Shown piece after piece: positions 38,083 to 49,239 of a DNA stretch of 50,637 nt. The DNA lies in contig CAJNOQ010000439.1 of assembly GCA_905250885.1 (NCBI GenBank), forward strand, positions 1 through 50,637. Reading direction: 5' to 3'. This DNA is from Didymodactylos carnosus. Its lineage: Eukaryota > Rotifera > Eurotatoria > Philodinida > Philodinidae. A program made the position numbers and the translations under genes. Below the pieces are notes generated by a model. That model saw nothing but the letters and a program-made list of their open reading frames with translations. It was not told the DNA's origin and did not search any database. Numbering within the stretch: the stretch's first letter is position 1; every line of letters begins with the position of its first letter.

Positions 38083-40522
38083 TTAGTTAAATCGTAATTC
38101 ATTATAGTAATGAAGTAGACTAACAATTGATGTTTGATATGCTGTAGTTGTTCTTACAACACGATTTCGATCAGCTCGTTCAAAATTTGATTTAACAACT
38201 TCATAATATTCACCATCAGACAAAACCAATGATTGTAATTTTGTACAACGAATTCTAAAATAAATATATAATAAAATATTGTATCTTTAATTCTTTAATT
38301 TTCATTATATACCTAATATGATCAATAAATTTACTACTATTTTCATTCCATCTTAATGTTTCTTCATCCCATTGAATTTCCAAACGTTCTAATTTTTGAC
38401 AATCAATTGCACATGCTTCCAATATTTGATCGACATGAATTCTTGTCGAAATTTTTTTAAACCATCCATTTGCCGTACCCATAACCATTATTCTAAAATA
38501 AAATAAAATAATATGTGAATTTACTATTTATAAATAGAACTTTGACTAGGTTTTTCAGAAGAAAAATAATGAAATGAAAAGAATAAAATTACTTTATATT
38601 TTTCATATGTTTAATTGTATTGGTCCAAAATTGTTCGGTTACTTTTGGATTTCCTGCATAACAAATTCCTTGAAGATGTCTTCCATGACGTTTTAATAAA
38701 GTAAAAACGACTTCAAAATTTAAATTCACTGTATTGCTTAAATCAATAGCACGTGCATTCGATAATTTTCCTTGATCAATCAATAGTTCTAATACCTATA
38801 GTACAATTACTTTGTACAAGATGGCCCAAAAAAAACTTACTCTCTCTGTATTTATTGGCTTTCTTGTGTATAAATATAATTGAACTTTTTACCATCAGTT
38901 TAGTCGAGTAGAGCAAAGATTTTTGGACAAAATGAGACGTCTCCGAGGTCTCTAAGAACTTTTCTCAAGAAACAGCATTCAGTTTACGGAAGGCCGTAAG
39001 AGCGTATTCTTGTTTTCCGATTAATTTGGTGGTATGGGACCTTCCGTAAACTGAATGGTGTTTCATGAGAAAAGTTCTTAGAGACCTCAGAGACGTCTCA
39101 TTTTGTCCAGAAATCTTTGCTCTACTCGACTAAACTGATGGTAAAAAGTTCAATTATATTTATACACAAGAAAGTCAATAAATACAGTGAGAGTAAGTTG
39201 TTTCTGGGCCACCCAGTATATTATAAATATTACAGATGGTATATAAATATACAAACTTTGTCCGTAAAACCATCACAATTTGGCACAGCTAAATAAGTCA
39301 ATTTTGGTAAACGAGAAAATAAATCTAATAAACATTGTTGTGTTAGTTCTGTTGATGATATATCAAGTTCATTGATGTATGATGATTCCCATTCAGCCGA
39401 TAATATACCATTATCTTCGATACCTTAAACAGTAATTTATTAAATTTACTTGCGTTTTTTTCCAATAATTAACAGAACAAACAGTCTTTATAAAAGAGAA
39501 AATATCTTATCTATGTGTTAAAAGTATAGGCGTTGAAATTAATATAATCTCAATGTTAGATTTACCTGTGTTCTGTAAAAGAAGACATTGCATTTTTTTA
39601 CATCGTAGTAATAGGTTCTTGAAGCTTGTTCCTTTCACTCTTGTACAAAAATTTAACGCTAAACATTCAAGATGTATACAACCGGATGCTATTATTTCAA
39701 TATGATTATCATCGACAAAGTAAATTCCATAAAAATTGATTACCTCAAAATAGAAGAAAACAGAAATAGTTCCATAGAAACAAAAATAATTGCTTTCGAA
39801 ACTTACACGTAAATTTGGTGTATGAGCTTTTATTTTACTTATATTAATCGTTTCGTATACTTCTTCCTCCAATTCATTTGATTTTTCAATTGTTCCTACA
39901 TTAAAATACATTAGATATATGTGACCCCTAAATCTACCCTCATGAACGCACCAATAACATGAAGTATTTCCAATGACGATAAAAATGTGTAAATTCGTCT
40001 CATAAAACCTTCTAAGAAAATCACTTCTGATAGACAAATGCATAACATTTTTAAATTACATGGAAATGCATTGAGATCATTGAAATCATGTAATTGCATG
40101 GCAGTTGAAAAATCTAATGTCATATATTTTAAATTTGGACATCGATTAGCCAATTCGTGTAGAACATCAGCCGTTATCAATTCCATTGGTAATTCAATGT
40201 ATTGTAGAGACAATGAAAAACGATGGCCAACCAATGTTAAAAATTGATCAATATTTTTCACATGTAATCCATTATATTCTGGACGTAGAAACACAGTTTT
40301 CCATAATTTAGAGTTTTGAGTTAATTGTCTCCAAAAACGACATACACGTGCACACCGAATTAATTCTTGATGCGGTAAAAACGAAAATATATAAAGTAAT
40401 ACTTTTTCTGGCAATGAATTAAGATCACGCTAAACACAAACAAAACATTTTATTGTTAAAATAAAAAATATACTTTATACTTTTCCATATGCAGTTATTT
40501 GAGTACGACGTTGTTCCATCAT
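38083..40522 (-). CDS. F-box/leucine-rich-repeat protein
   Basis: Eight minus-strand exons (40481-40522, 39952-40429, 39807-39895, 39566-39743, 39257-39423, 38593-38795, 38313-38492, 38083-38254) join in frame to 502 aa. The F-box lies at about 20-60 (LPEKVLLYIFSFLPHQELIR, VCRFWRQL, LWK). The rest is leucine-rich-repeat-like, including CPNLKYMTLDFS, CIHLECLALNFC and CQKLERLEIQW, and ends in a conserved-looking tail (SDGEYYEVVKSNFERADRN, VVRTTT). F-box proteins bind SKP1 through the F-box and recruit substrates to an SCF ubiquitin ligase through the repeats. I believe a vertebrate FBXL-type orthologue exists but cannot name it safely. Introns are 51-142 bp except intron 5 (461 bp), which contains a foldback element. 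Confidence 0.9.
38822..39211. mobile_element. Symmetrical 390-bp foldback/MITE in F-box gene intron
   Basis: Two inverted arms of equal length (172 bp each; 38822-38993 and 39040-39211) flank a 46-bp loop. The ends are TGGCCCA and TGGGCCA, and the right flank reads CCCAGTA, so the original terminus may have been TACTGGGTGGCCCA, which resembles Tc1/mariner-type MITE ends inserted at TA. The arms are nearly identical, suggesting recent insertion. It lies in intron 5 between the FTDK and VLELL codons and does not break the reading frame. Confidence 0.8.
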
Positions 40523-42880
40523 ACAACTAATGATAAGTTAGCTCTTTTATGCGACAACAACAACAGCAATAAATACTTTTAACACTTTATCAATGAATAT
40601 GATGCGTGTACAAAATGTACAGTTTTCACATTAACAACTCGTTTCTTTCTTCATAAAAAAAACAAAAAACTGTTGACAAGCACTATTGCGATTACCGCAT
40701 GAAGTGTCACTTTTGATAATTAGCTAATAGACATGATAGATTATTCTCACGACTATACTATTTATCATCTCATGGTCCTATTGTCTCACCTGTACTCCTC
40801 CACGTTGTGGCATGAAACTTTGCCGTTTTTTGAGCATTCAAAAATTTCAAGAACGTCGACATAAATTTCTTTCATTATGAAATAACAACGTGCAGTCTCA
40901 TTAACAGTGTATACCAACAACTATCATCAGAATGTCTTTAATAGGCACGAAAGCTCTATTATCTTTTCATTTTTTATGTATTTTTATCACTATTATTGTT
41001 ATACTAATGGGCTTTCATTTTTTTGTCACGATCTAGTTAATATGCAAAAGAAAAAAAACACACACATCGTTCTTTTGGGACATATATTTTCCTCATAATA
41101 ATGTTGTATAAAAGTCTAAATGATGCACTCGTATAGTTTATGGAAATTGTATGGCTCGAAAAATTATATTTTCAAAGAAGTTACACTTTCTGTTACTTGA
41201 GAAAATAGAACAATTAATCTTTTTTTTGGTATTTCGATTAAAATACCAGCTGTGGAGGAGAAAAGTACAAGATGAGAAAAAGAACACTTTCACTGATGCA
41301 CTACTACTTTCAATTAAAGACGATACAATGATGTTATCTATATGCTGAGCATAATCTACCATCTGTAAATATTGTTGAGTATTCCTTTCAATAGTACATC
41401 ATATTCACTAAAGTTTTGTCATATTTTATACACATAGTGTGTACACTATATCTATATATGTATATAATATTATATATTGTGATATTATAAGCTGTCTAGC
41501 TCTTTTAGTTCACAAAAATATAATGTCACATTGACAAAGCAACCTATACCAACCAGCAGCATCAGGTTCGTATCAGTACTCCTTGACCTGTAGCCTACTG
41601 GCAGTTAGCTACTCTGAAACATTCACAATATTAGCTAATTTAATGTTAAGTATTCCAGCAAGCGTTAATCTCAAAAAATGATGATCTATGATATAGTCAT
41701 TCTTGGTCTGATCAAGTTAGATTCGGGTTATATTGTCAAAAATTTTGAATGTCACTGTCATATCAGCGTCAACACTTTCAGCATACATTTCTAATATTCA
41801 CTCTGTATGTCATATATAATCTTTTAGTGTTTTGTTTCGTTATTTTATGCCAAATTCTAGGTTCACTGCTGACCCGATTAATTAGAAGATGAAATCATAC
41901 AGGAAATGAGTCTCCCTGTTTCTATGAACAACCGAATTTGATCCATAGTACGTTTTATGCCTGTGTATAGAGTTTATGCAGAATTTCGATCAATAAGTGA
42001 ATCACAGGCGAAGAAAAGAAAAAAACAGTAATTGCCAAAAATTGCCAGAGTGACAGACATCACTACGTGTCATATCATATGATTCTTACAACTCAAAAAA
42101 TTATCAGTTGCTACCGCAGAAACAGCCTTGTGCTGACACTGATTGATAATTGAACTAATGAAGTAATTTAGTATGCAATTAACCATATTTGGCTTTAATA
42201 AAATGATAATTCGCTGTTTGGACGACTATGAATTTTTTCGATTTTTTTCAAAACAAAAATAAGATATCAACGCATAAGATATCAAACAGATTCATCAACC
42301 GTATTGTAGTCTTTAAAAGGCTTATCTTTTCACGTGAAACAAGTTTCTTAGTGCTTCCAGTAAAACGTATATAAGCCGATCAAAACTTTATATTTCGAGC
42401 ACATATTCTTTTTATTTTCGACAGAAATGATTCCTCTATTATATACCATGTAGTCAAATTTAAATGAAAAGTTTTCACTAGTGATTGAAGAACAAACGAT
42501 ATCAGAAAAATGATTTTTTAACCATGTATGATGAATAAGCTTTATAATTCACTAACTTTATTCAAAGGATTTTTTTCTACAAAAGAGTGTACAACAAGAA
42601 AGAGTGCACTTGAAAGTACAGAAAAATGTTACTCCGATTCATTTTGATGAACGTAAAATGGCTGAAAGAACTTCAGACTTTTTCTAGAATAAATTTAAGT
42701 TGACTTGTTGGTGTTCTGCCAGACTTTTTCTGTCATGTTTTAACCATCAAACATTTTGATCAAACTCTTTATAGATTTTGATATAGCGAATTTCTTGGAA
42801 AAAGAATAAGATCCAGGAGATCTAAGAGATATAAGAAAAATGGAAAATACTAATGGTATCATTGTTTTTCCCGCATCTTA
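40523..42880. other. Intergenic, no gene seen
   Basis: Upstream of the F-box gene. AT-rich, with a TA-rich stretch at about 41435-41475. The 60-75-codon open frames here overlap on opposite strands and lack motifs. I find no supported exon or RNA gene. Confidence 0.45.
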
Positions 42881-42885
42881 GGTCA

Positions 42886-43440
42886 AATAATCCTATAGAA
42901 TCCTACTGATAATAGGATTTCATAAGATTTCTACTGTAGGGTCATACAAAAACCTACGGCAGAAATTCCGTAGTCTGTAGGATTCTTGATATAGGACGGT
43001 AGAAAAATCCTACAGGATTCCTATAACAGGAATCTTATGCATTTCCATGGTAAGATTTTGTGTAGGATTTTGCAGAATTCCTATTTTTTCGTTCTGTATA
43101 TATTTTCTTTTCTTTTCTATACGAGAACACAATCACCAACGTGTTTTGCAGTAACTCTAATATAAGTACAACTCTATTGTAGAAAACAAAAAATTCTTTT
43201 AAGCTCAATTTTCGCACCGGACACTGTGAGCCATCAAAACTCGCTACTGTTCGACGTGTGAGCCAGTATTCACAAGTCTTGGGCTGATCCCAGCTCAGAA
43301 TCACTGATACTAGTCAGCTAAGATCAGAGAATAATTAAACAAATAAAAACAATAAAACTAGTGGGATAAGCCAGCAGAAAATCAGATAAAATCCTACTGC
43401 AATCCTTCAATAGAATCTGTAGGATCTTGCAAGATTGGCG
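42886..43440. repeat. Degenerate repeat with GTAGGATT/AATCCTAC motifs
   Basis: The octamer GTAGGATT or its complement, or close variants, recurs at about 42899, 42912, 42978, 43006-43019 (back to back), 43062, 43389 and 43419. A block without the motif (about 43090-43385) separates the last two from the rest. The alternating orientation suggests a decayed foldback/MITE with internal palindromes, interrupted by later sequence. Confidence 0.55.
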
Positions 43441-44206
43441 GACATGTGGTATTTTTTACTTAAAAAACAATTAAACATAATATTGCTTAATTATGTCTCA
43501 AATATTAATATAGTTAAAAAGAAAAAACGTTTTTTTTCGATGAAAAATCGATGAGAGGGCACGGGCTCTAAATTTTTACCAAAAATGTTTTTATTTGTAA
43601 AACTACCAAAATTATACACCTTCGACGTAGTTTTATGCGCTGATTTTAAATATGTCATTAGTTTTCAATAACAGTGTTTTTGAGTTGAGAAAAATAGATT
43701 TTACTATAAAAACCAAGGTTTTCCAAAAAACCTTGGTTAAACTCGATAGATAGCTGAGTGTGTCTAGCTAGATTCAGAATAGGTACTGTTTACAAATATA
43801 ATTTGCCTTAATGACATAAAAAAATGTTTTTTCTCCGAGACTGCTAGTATTTAGGTACCACACATTTTTCCTAAAACAGAGCACTTGGAACAAAAAATTT
43901 TACGCTATTAGATGGCCCGTAGATCGAAGTATATGTGACACTATTTAAATCTTGAAAAAGCTCACTTTCAATTTTTCACCAAATATCCGCCTCGATACCC
44001 ACTGTGACATAGTGACGTACCCAATAGATGGGCTCAACCCACTTAAACATATTTGGATCACGTTTGTTCTGACAACGTTTAAGACTTTGGGATAACGCTT
44101 ATTGATCAGAAATAAATACCCTGATGCCGCCACTAGTGAAACATTGAACGAGGCATGCTTTAGTAAAACAGTTTATGATCATGTTAAGTGTTTTATGACG
44201 AAAAAC
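43441..44206. other. Intergenic; short perfect hairpin
   Basis: Contains a 12-bp perfect stem with a 4-nt loop at 43711-43738 (AACCAAGGTTTT and complement). The minus-strand open frame at 43945-44133 is hydrophobic and unrecognised. It might belong to the candidate gene immediately upstream on that strand, but no splice join supports it. Confidence 0.4.
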
Positions 44207-45000
44207 CTGAAAGAGATAAATATGGTGGTTCGCCACTCATAACAACAAAAATCTTCCAATGCTGTCCTAAACTGTAAAAGTAGCGGACATTCAGATATAT
44301 TCGAGAATATATAATTAAGAAATTTATCTTGAAAGAACTATTCTGCTTCATTTTCAAACTGAACACACCCACAATACTCTATCTTGGATTTTGCATAAAA
44401 AAGATGCAGACTAATTTATCGTAAGTAGAAACATTCACCTTTAAGAGGACGTTGATTTTCAACTCCCATATTTTCAATCGTAACTACTGGACAAGAGAGA
44501 GCGTCTTTCGTGCTTATTAAAGACATTTTAGGCGGATTAATAATGACTGTACAGTGGTCCCACTTGCTTATACACGATGACAAACGATTCTTCAATCAAA
44601 TACACATAGTCTATCTCTTTCTGACCTTCTTACCAAGAGAATCTCCTGTTTTTGCGTCTTTTACTTCTATTTTAAAATTTTCTTGCCTCTTCTCTACTCT
44701 TTCGATTTTCTTACTGTCTCCCGATTATACTCGGCTTTAAATCTTGACAGTAGTATGCGAGACACATCTTGAATAAGTGATGTGCCAACAGATGACTTCC
44801 ATGAAATGGAAATTATCTAAGAATATCATTGTGAAGAAATACACGTTCAATTATTTTCTACTCACTCGAGCTCTTCTTCGTCTTTGTGTAAAGCTTCCTG
44901 CACCACTTGTCGCCGTCTCATCGTCTTCATCATATTCGACGACTTTACTATCCCAAGCTTCTGAAGCAATTTGCGTTAGAGTAAAACGACGTGGATCCAT
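44207..45000 (-). CDS. Candidate small spliced gene of unknown function (partial)
   Basis: Four minus-strand segments are compatible in phase and splice sites: 44866-45000 (ATG, 45 codons, begins MDPRRFTLTQIASEAWDSK, then an acidic EYDEDDE and a basic QRRRRAR stretch), 44715-44816 (34 codons, including SLIQDVSRILLSRFKAEYN), 44439-44589 (50 codons, including TVIINPPKMSLI and VVTIENMGVENQRPLK) and 44207-44266 (including QHWKIFVVMSGEPPYLSL). Donors are GTGAGT, GTAAGA and GTGAAT; acceptors end TTCTTAG, TTGAAG and CAGTTTAG. Introns would be 49, 125 and 172 bp. I did not find a convincing final exon, so the gene is partial, or possibly a relic. The family is unrecognised. Confidence 0.45.
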
Positions 45001-46060
45001 TATACCTAGCATATAGCTGAATTTGATGATTAAATATACAACTAGAGGATTTCTCTTGTGTCAGATCTTTCAGTTACACAAATCCTTCCTTCTATCATCA
45101 TCTTTTTGTGTACGTCATTTGTTTATTCTTTCTCTCTACATCTATCGATTCATGTATCAGACATATATTCAGTATAGAGAGATCTCATTTATACTGTTTC
45201 TTTCATATTCGTTCATGTTAAAACAACAGACAGTTTTGTTGTTGTTGTTCTTCTTCTATTAGAACTACGTCTTTTTCAAAGACTAATGATCTTGGATTTA
45301 TGATCAAGTGTACATGTAGACCTTGATGAGAAAAAGAAAGGAAAAAATATAATTTACAATCAATATATTATCTTTCAAGAAGAACAAAAACAACGTAGTA
45401 ATAATACCATACATATAAAAAGTATACGCATATGTGTCGAAGATTAGAACATTAGACAACTTTTAGTTCACGTCGCATTCTTCAAATAGTAATGGAAAAA
45501 TGCATGATTTAGTTGTCAGCAAGAATAAACCATCACAAGTGTTCTAGTAGTGAGAGGCTCTCCTAAAGATATAATCTCATCCTTGAGAAATGCAAATTGT
45601 AGATTATGGAAAGCAAGAGTTGTTCACGTTTTATTTTGCTTTATTTGATGCAGTAAGAAATGTACTAAAATGTAGGTGAATATAATTACTTGTCATACAG
45701 CGTTGTTTCCCTCTTATTAAGAAAAACAATGAGACATTCGACCAGATAACTTTCATAGTTTATAATATCTCATCTTGTGTACATTCTTAATAACATTTGG
45801 ATAAGTAAAATAGTACTACTGCACATAGATCTGACACAATCAACAAACAACTAAAATTCAGATCTCTGCGACAGCTGTAAGCCAACATCATAATATCAAC
45901 AAGTACAACAAATATACCTGTATGAAAATTATCCTTTAAATTAAAAATTCAAGTTTGATTAGCACTCTTGGCAGAAATCTCTAGCTTACATTTCGCAATG
46001 TATTGCTCACAGCAAAATAGAATGGATATGATTATTTTCTAAATAACATTTGAACGAAAT
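45001..46060. other. Intergenic, simple-sequence rich
   Basis: The region upstream of the candidate minus-strand gene. Pyrimidine-rich at about 45060-45260 with GTT/CTT repeats near 45237-45258. No exon supported on either strand. Confidence 0.45.
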
Positions 46061-46400
46061 GCGATAGTGACGGGGGGGTTTTCGCTGTTATGTCGCCAAA
46101 ATCAGATGCAATGAATCTATGAAAAAGTCGCGTCCTAAATACCACCTACAGGTAGTATACCTTATCAGTTTTTGAAAGAATGGATCGAAGGAACCCCCCT
46201 AAAAGACGGATTTTACATGTCGAGCACTTGACTTGAATCATCGGGCGTCCTCTATCGATCCACGCCAGTTGGAGATCACCCATTTGCCGTTCCCGTATGA
46301 AACAGGTTTTCCTGCGAGCTCTGGGACATCCATTTTTGTATGGCTGGGAACCTTGAAAATAAATGAAAACATAGGTTTTCTACCATGCTGAATCTCGCGG
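46061..46400 (-). other. GC-richer patch with coding-like minus-strand frame
   Basis: This 340-bp stretch is clearly less AT-rich than its surroundings. It contains runs of seven G at 46071-46077 and a CCCCCC run at 46195-46200. One minus-strand frame reads VPSHTKMDVPELAGKPVSYG followed by WVISNWRGSIEDAR before a stop. Later frames are broken. It adjoins transposon debris and may be part of an old element. Not recognised. Confidence 0.3.
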
Positions 46401-46565
46401 CAATGTTTTCTTGTCGTTACTAATATATTTTTGTTGATTATAGAAACTCAGCAATAGGATGCATCAACATGGCACTAGACACTTCTTATTATAATTATTT
46501 CACATGCACAAACTAAAAAAGAGTAAAATAATGCTAGAGCAAGATGAATATGTGCCGAAAAGTTT

Positions 46566-47200
46566 TTAATCATCTTCATCTGAGTCTGATCCACTGAAAT
46601 CATCATTAACAATCTCTTCTTCAATTTCTTCTACCAAAATGTTTGCTTTTCTAAATGCTTCTTCGTGTTTTACGCAGCTGTAGTATCACAGGCAGAAAGC
46701 CAATCTTCCGATAACCGATGAACATCATTTAAAGCAAACCCAGCATTTCGCTGTCTGATACAATTATTTAAACTGGTCCATGTCAATTCTATTGAATCTA
46801 GAACACAATGCTTAATCGACAAAACGTAAAACTTGAACACCATGTCTTTGCGCTGCTTCGTCCGTTTTATAAATTTTTTTTGAAGCATTATTAAATGGTA
46901 ACTCAGTTAACTCCGTTTTTGTATGATAGTCATCAAATTTAACTTTAGATGCTACAATCAATCAGCAATTTGTCCTTTTTTCCCGGCCCTTTTCGACAGT
47001 TTTGTCGCGTCGGTTAATTCATTGTGCCAAGTAGCATTATTCATTATAATGCAGATTTAGCCGAATTACCTAGAAAAATGAACGATTGAAAAACGTCACG
47101 AGTGGTGGTTATGATATATTTATCATGTTCTGGATGAAGAGACATGGCTACTTCATTAACCCATTTCACAAAATCATTCCTTCATTGTTATGAAGACGCC
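46566..47200 (-). pseudogene. Broken DDE transposase (Tc1/mariner-IS630-like) remnant
   Basis: The minus strand encodes, in shifting frames, pieces of a DDE transposase C-terminus: a TDEAAQRHGVQVLR block, VLDSIELTWTSLNNCIRQRN (the PIELxWxxxK-like block near the last catalytic Glu), LNDVHRLSEDWLSACD, then an acidic tail ending SDSDEDD before TAA at 46566-46568. At least two frameshifts and internal stops are needed to connect the pieces, so it is inactive. The superfamily call rests on the PIELxW-like motif and the acidic tail. The N-terminal DNA-binding region is not recognisable. Confidence 0.55.
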
Positions 47201-47419
47201 TTGTCCTTCTTCATCTAACCACATCGACCTTTTTTCCTCGCTACTATTTGTCGATATTACGTCGTGTCAATAAATTTAGTGCCGTTGTCAGCTAATTAAT
47301 CCAGCTTTCTGAAATAATTACGGCCGTTTTGTTATAAAACGTGTTGAATTCAATGGACCTGTGTTTTTGAGGTTTGTTTCTATGAAAAAATAATCTTAAT
47401 ATTTGACACTAAAATTCTT

Positions 47420-47773
47420 CTTCTTCTGTGTATAAAGAGAAACCGGAATTTTGGTTCTGATGAAACAAATATTGGACGGTGTTTGACGTACACGAGATAA
47501 TTGTTGCTCTTCGTGAAAAAACACCATTTCCTTCTTTAATTTTTTCATCAATCCATGAGATATACTAAGCATTGCTTGTAGTAGTTGATTAATATTGAAT
47601 AGGGGTATGGAAGGTCCAGATTTTTCATTCTCAACGGAGGTGATCACATGAAACATAAGCTGTTTCACGGTTTGGCCAAATGTTACGGCATTTCATTTTT
47701 TCGTCTTCTGTGCCCCTTATCTCGACAAGGAAGCAATGTTTATCAATGAAATTTATACCAATGATGGATATTA
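47420..47773 (-). repeat. Left arm of identical 354-bp inverted duplication
   Basis: This segment is the reverse complement of 48886-49239 with no mismatch in the stretches I compared, no length difference, and abrupt divergence at both ends. Read on the minus strand it contains an 80-codon open segment including NINQLLQAMLSISHGLMKKL and, in another frame, a block ending NIWPNRETAYVSCDHL. The two overlapping frames suggest a shared old frameshift. The coding source is unrecognised, probably a transposon protein. Confidence 0.85.
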
Positions 47774-48885
47774 TTATATTATTATTAGTAGTAGTAGTAC
47801 TTTCATTTGTTTTTGAGTACAGATTTGTAATCACCGTGAAAAACTGCGTCTAATGATGTATTTTTAAGCTTTGCTCAAGTTAACAAAAATTCGAGCCTTC
47901 TCATCTGATGGACCGTTCGGCTCTTTCAAAAATTTCTGATCTTTAGGCATTACAACTTTTAATAGATCCACTTGATTTTATTCAAAATAACATTAACAAC
48001 GACAAAAAATGAAAACAAGAGACTGAAAACAACATGAAAAAATGAGACATATATCCTCATAGAAAGATACGAAAATACGAAGTACCTAGAACCGGTCATC
48101 AGTTACCGTTTTCTTCATAATCAAGATGTAGAAAAGTTGATGATGATAATTAGCTTTATTTTTGTTCATCTGGCCTATCCGGACAGCCATCATAAAGACA
48201 ACAACAACAACAAAAAACGAAGAAAAAAACAGAAAATGATATCATTGAAGTTATGTGAGTTAGAAAAGTTACATGAGATGAGTGAATAACAAGAACAAAG
48301 GTAAACAATAGTGCGAAGATAAAAACATTAGTTTGCAGACCAAAAATATAGTCACAATACCTTTATAAAAACGAATCAGGAAAGTTTATGAAGGTTTCGA
48401 GCTCGTCTTCTCCGACCTGGAGTATCGAATTTTCTACATTATCGGAAAACCAAGAAACACACTTTTGGAAAACCGATAAATTTGGAACAATTCGTTTCGA
48501 TCTGCATACGTTTTTTACTACATAGAATTTAACAAATTTTTTCGATGGAATAATGCTATACGAAGCATATGTTCTACATATATTTAGATAGCAGTGGGAG
48601 AAATAAAGCTTATGTAGTAAAAAAATTACGCAGATCGAAACGAATTGTTCCTAATTTATCGGTTTTCCAAAAGTGTGTTTCTGATGATAGCCCAAATTGT
48701 GAGCTTTAATTTCGTAATTAAGCGATCATTTTAAAATTAATTTGAGGTTGAATAATTTACATTTTACTGGAATACTCCTAAAAAAACTTGCATTTTTTGA
48801 AATTCTGTAACGGCCTCTATTTTGACTTTAACTTTTGATCCAGTTGATCAATCAAGCTCAAATTGTTTTTGGTAGTAGAACTCCT
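47774..48885. other. 1.1-kb spacer of the inverted duplication
   Basis: Single-copy sequence between the two 354-bp arms. It contains ATT/AGT and AAC simple repeats, a foldback element at 48454-48681, and no supported gene. Confidence 0.6.
48454..48681. mobile_element. Foldback element with 71-bp arms
   Basis: 48454-48524 and 48611-48681 are inverted copies with a few mismatches, joined by an 86-bp loop. Both carry the AAACACACTTTTGGAAAACC and AATTCGTTTCGATCTGC blocks or their complements. There is no coding sequence. It sits between the arms of the larger inverted duplication. Confidence 0.8.
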
Positions 48886-49239
48886 TAATATCCATCATTG
48901 GTATAAATTTCATTGATAAACATTGCTTCCTTGTCGAGATAAGGGGCACAGAAGACGAAAAAATGAAATGCCGTAACATTTGGCCAAACCGTGAAACAGC
49001 TTATGTTTCATGTGATCACCTCCGTTGAGAATGAAAAATCTGGACCTTCCATACCCCTATTCAATATTAATCAACTACTACAAGCAATGCTTAGTATATC
49101 TCATGGATTGATGAAAAAATTAAAGAAGGAAATGGTGTTTTTTCACGAAGAGCAACAATTATCTCGTGTACGTCAAACACCGTCCAATATTTGTTTCATC
49201 AGAACCAAAATTCCGGTTTCTCTTTATACACAGAAGAAG
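48886..49239 (+). repeat. Right arm of identical 354-bp inverted duplication
   Basis: The inverted copy of 47420-47773 with the same internal frames, here on the plus strand. The sequence after the arm (from 49240) differs completely from that after the left arm. Both copies share the same frameshift, so duplication or gene conversion happened after the source was already broken. Confidence 0.85.

Noticed and set aside
43035..43304. Minus-strand 89-aa gene
   Set aside because: Overlaps the degenerate repeat and shows no recognisable motif.
44510..45016. Plus-strand coding sequences
   Set aside because: These frames are antisense shadows of the minus-strand candidate exons, which have start, donor and acceptor signals.
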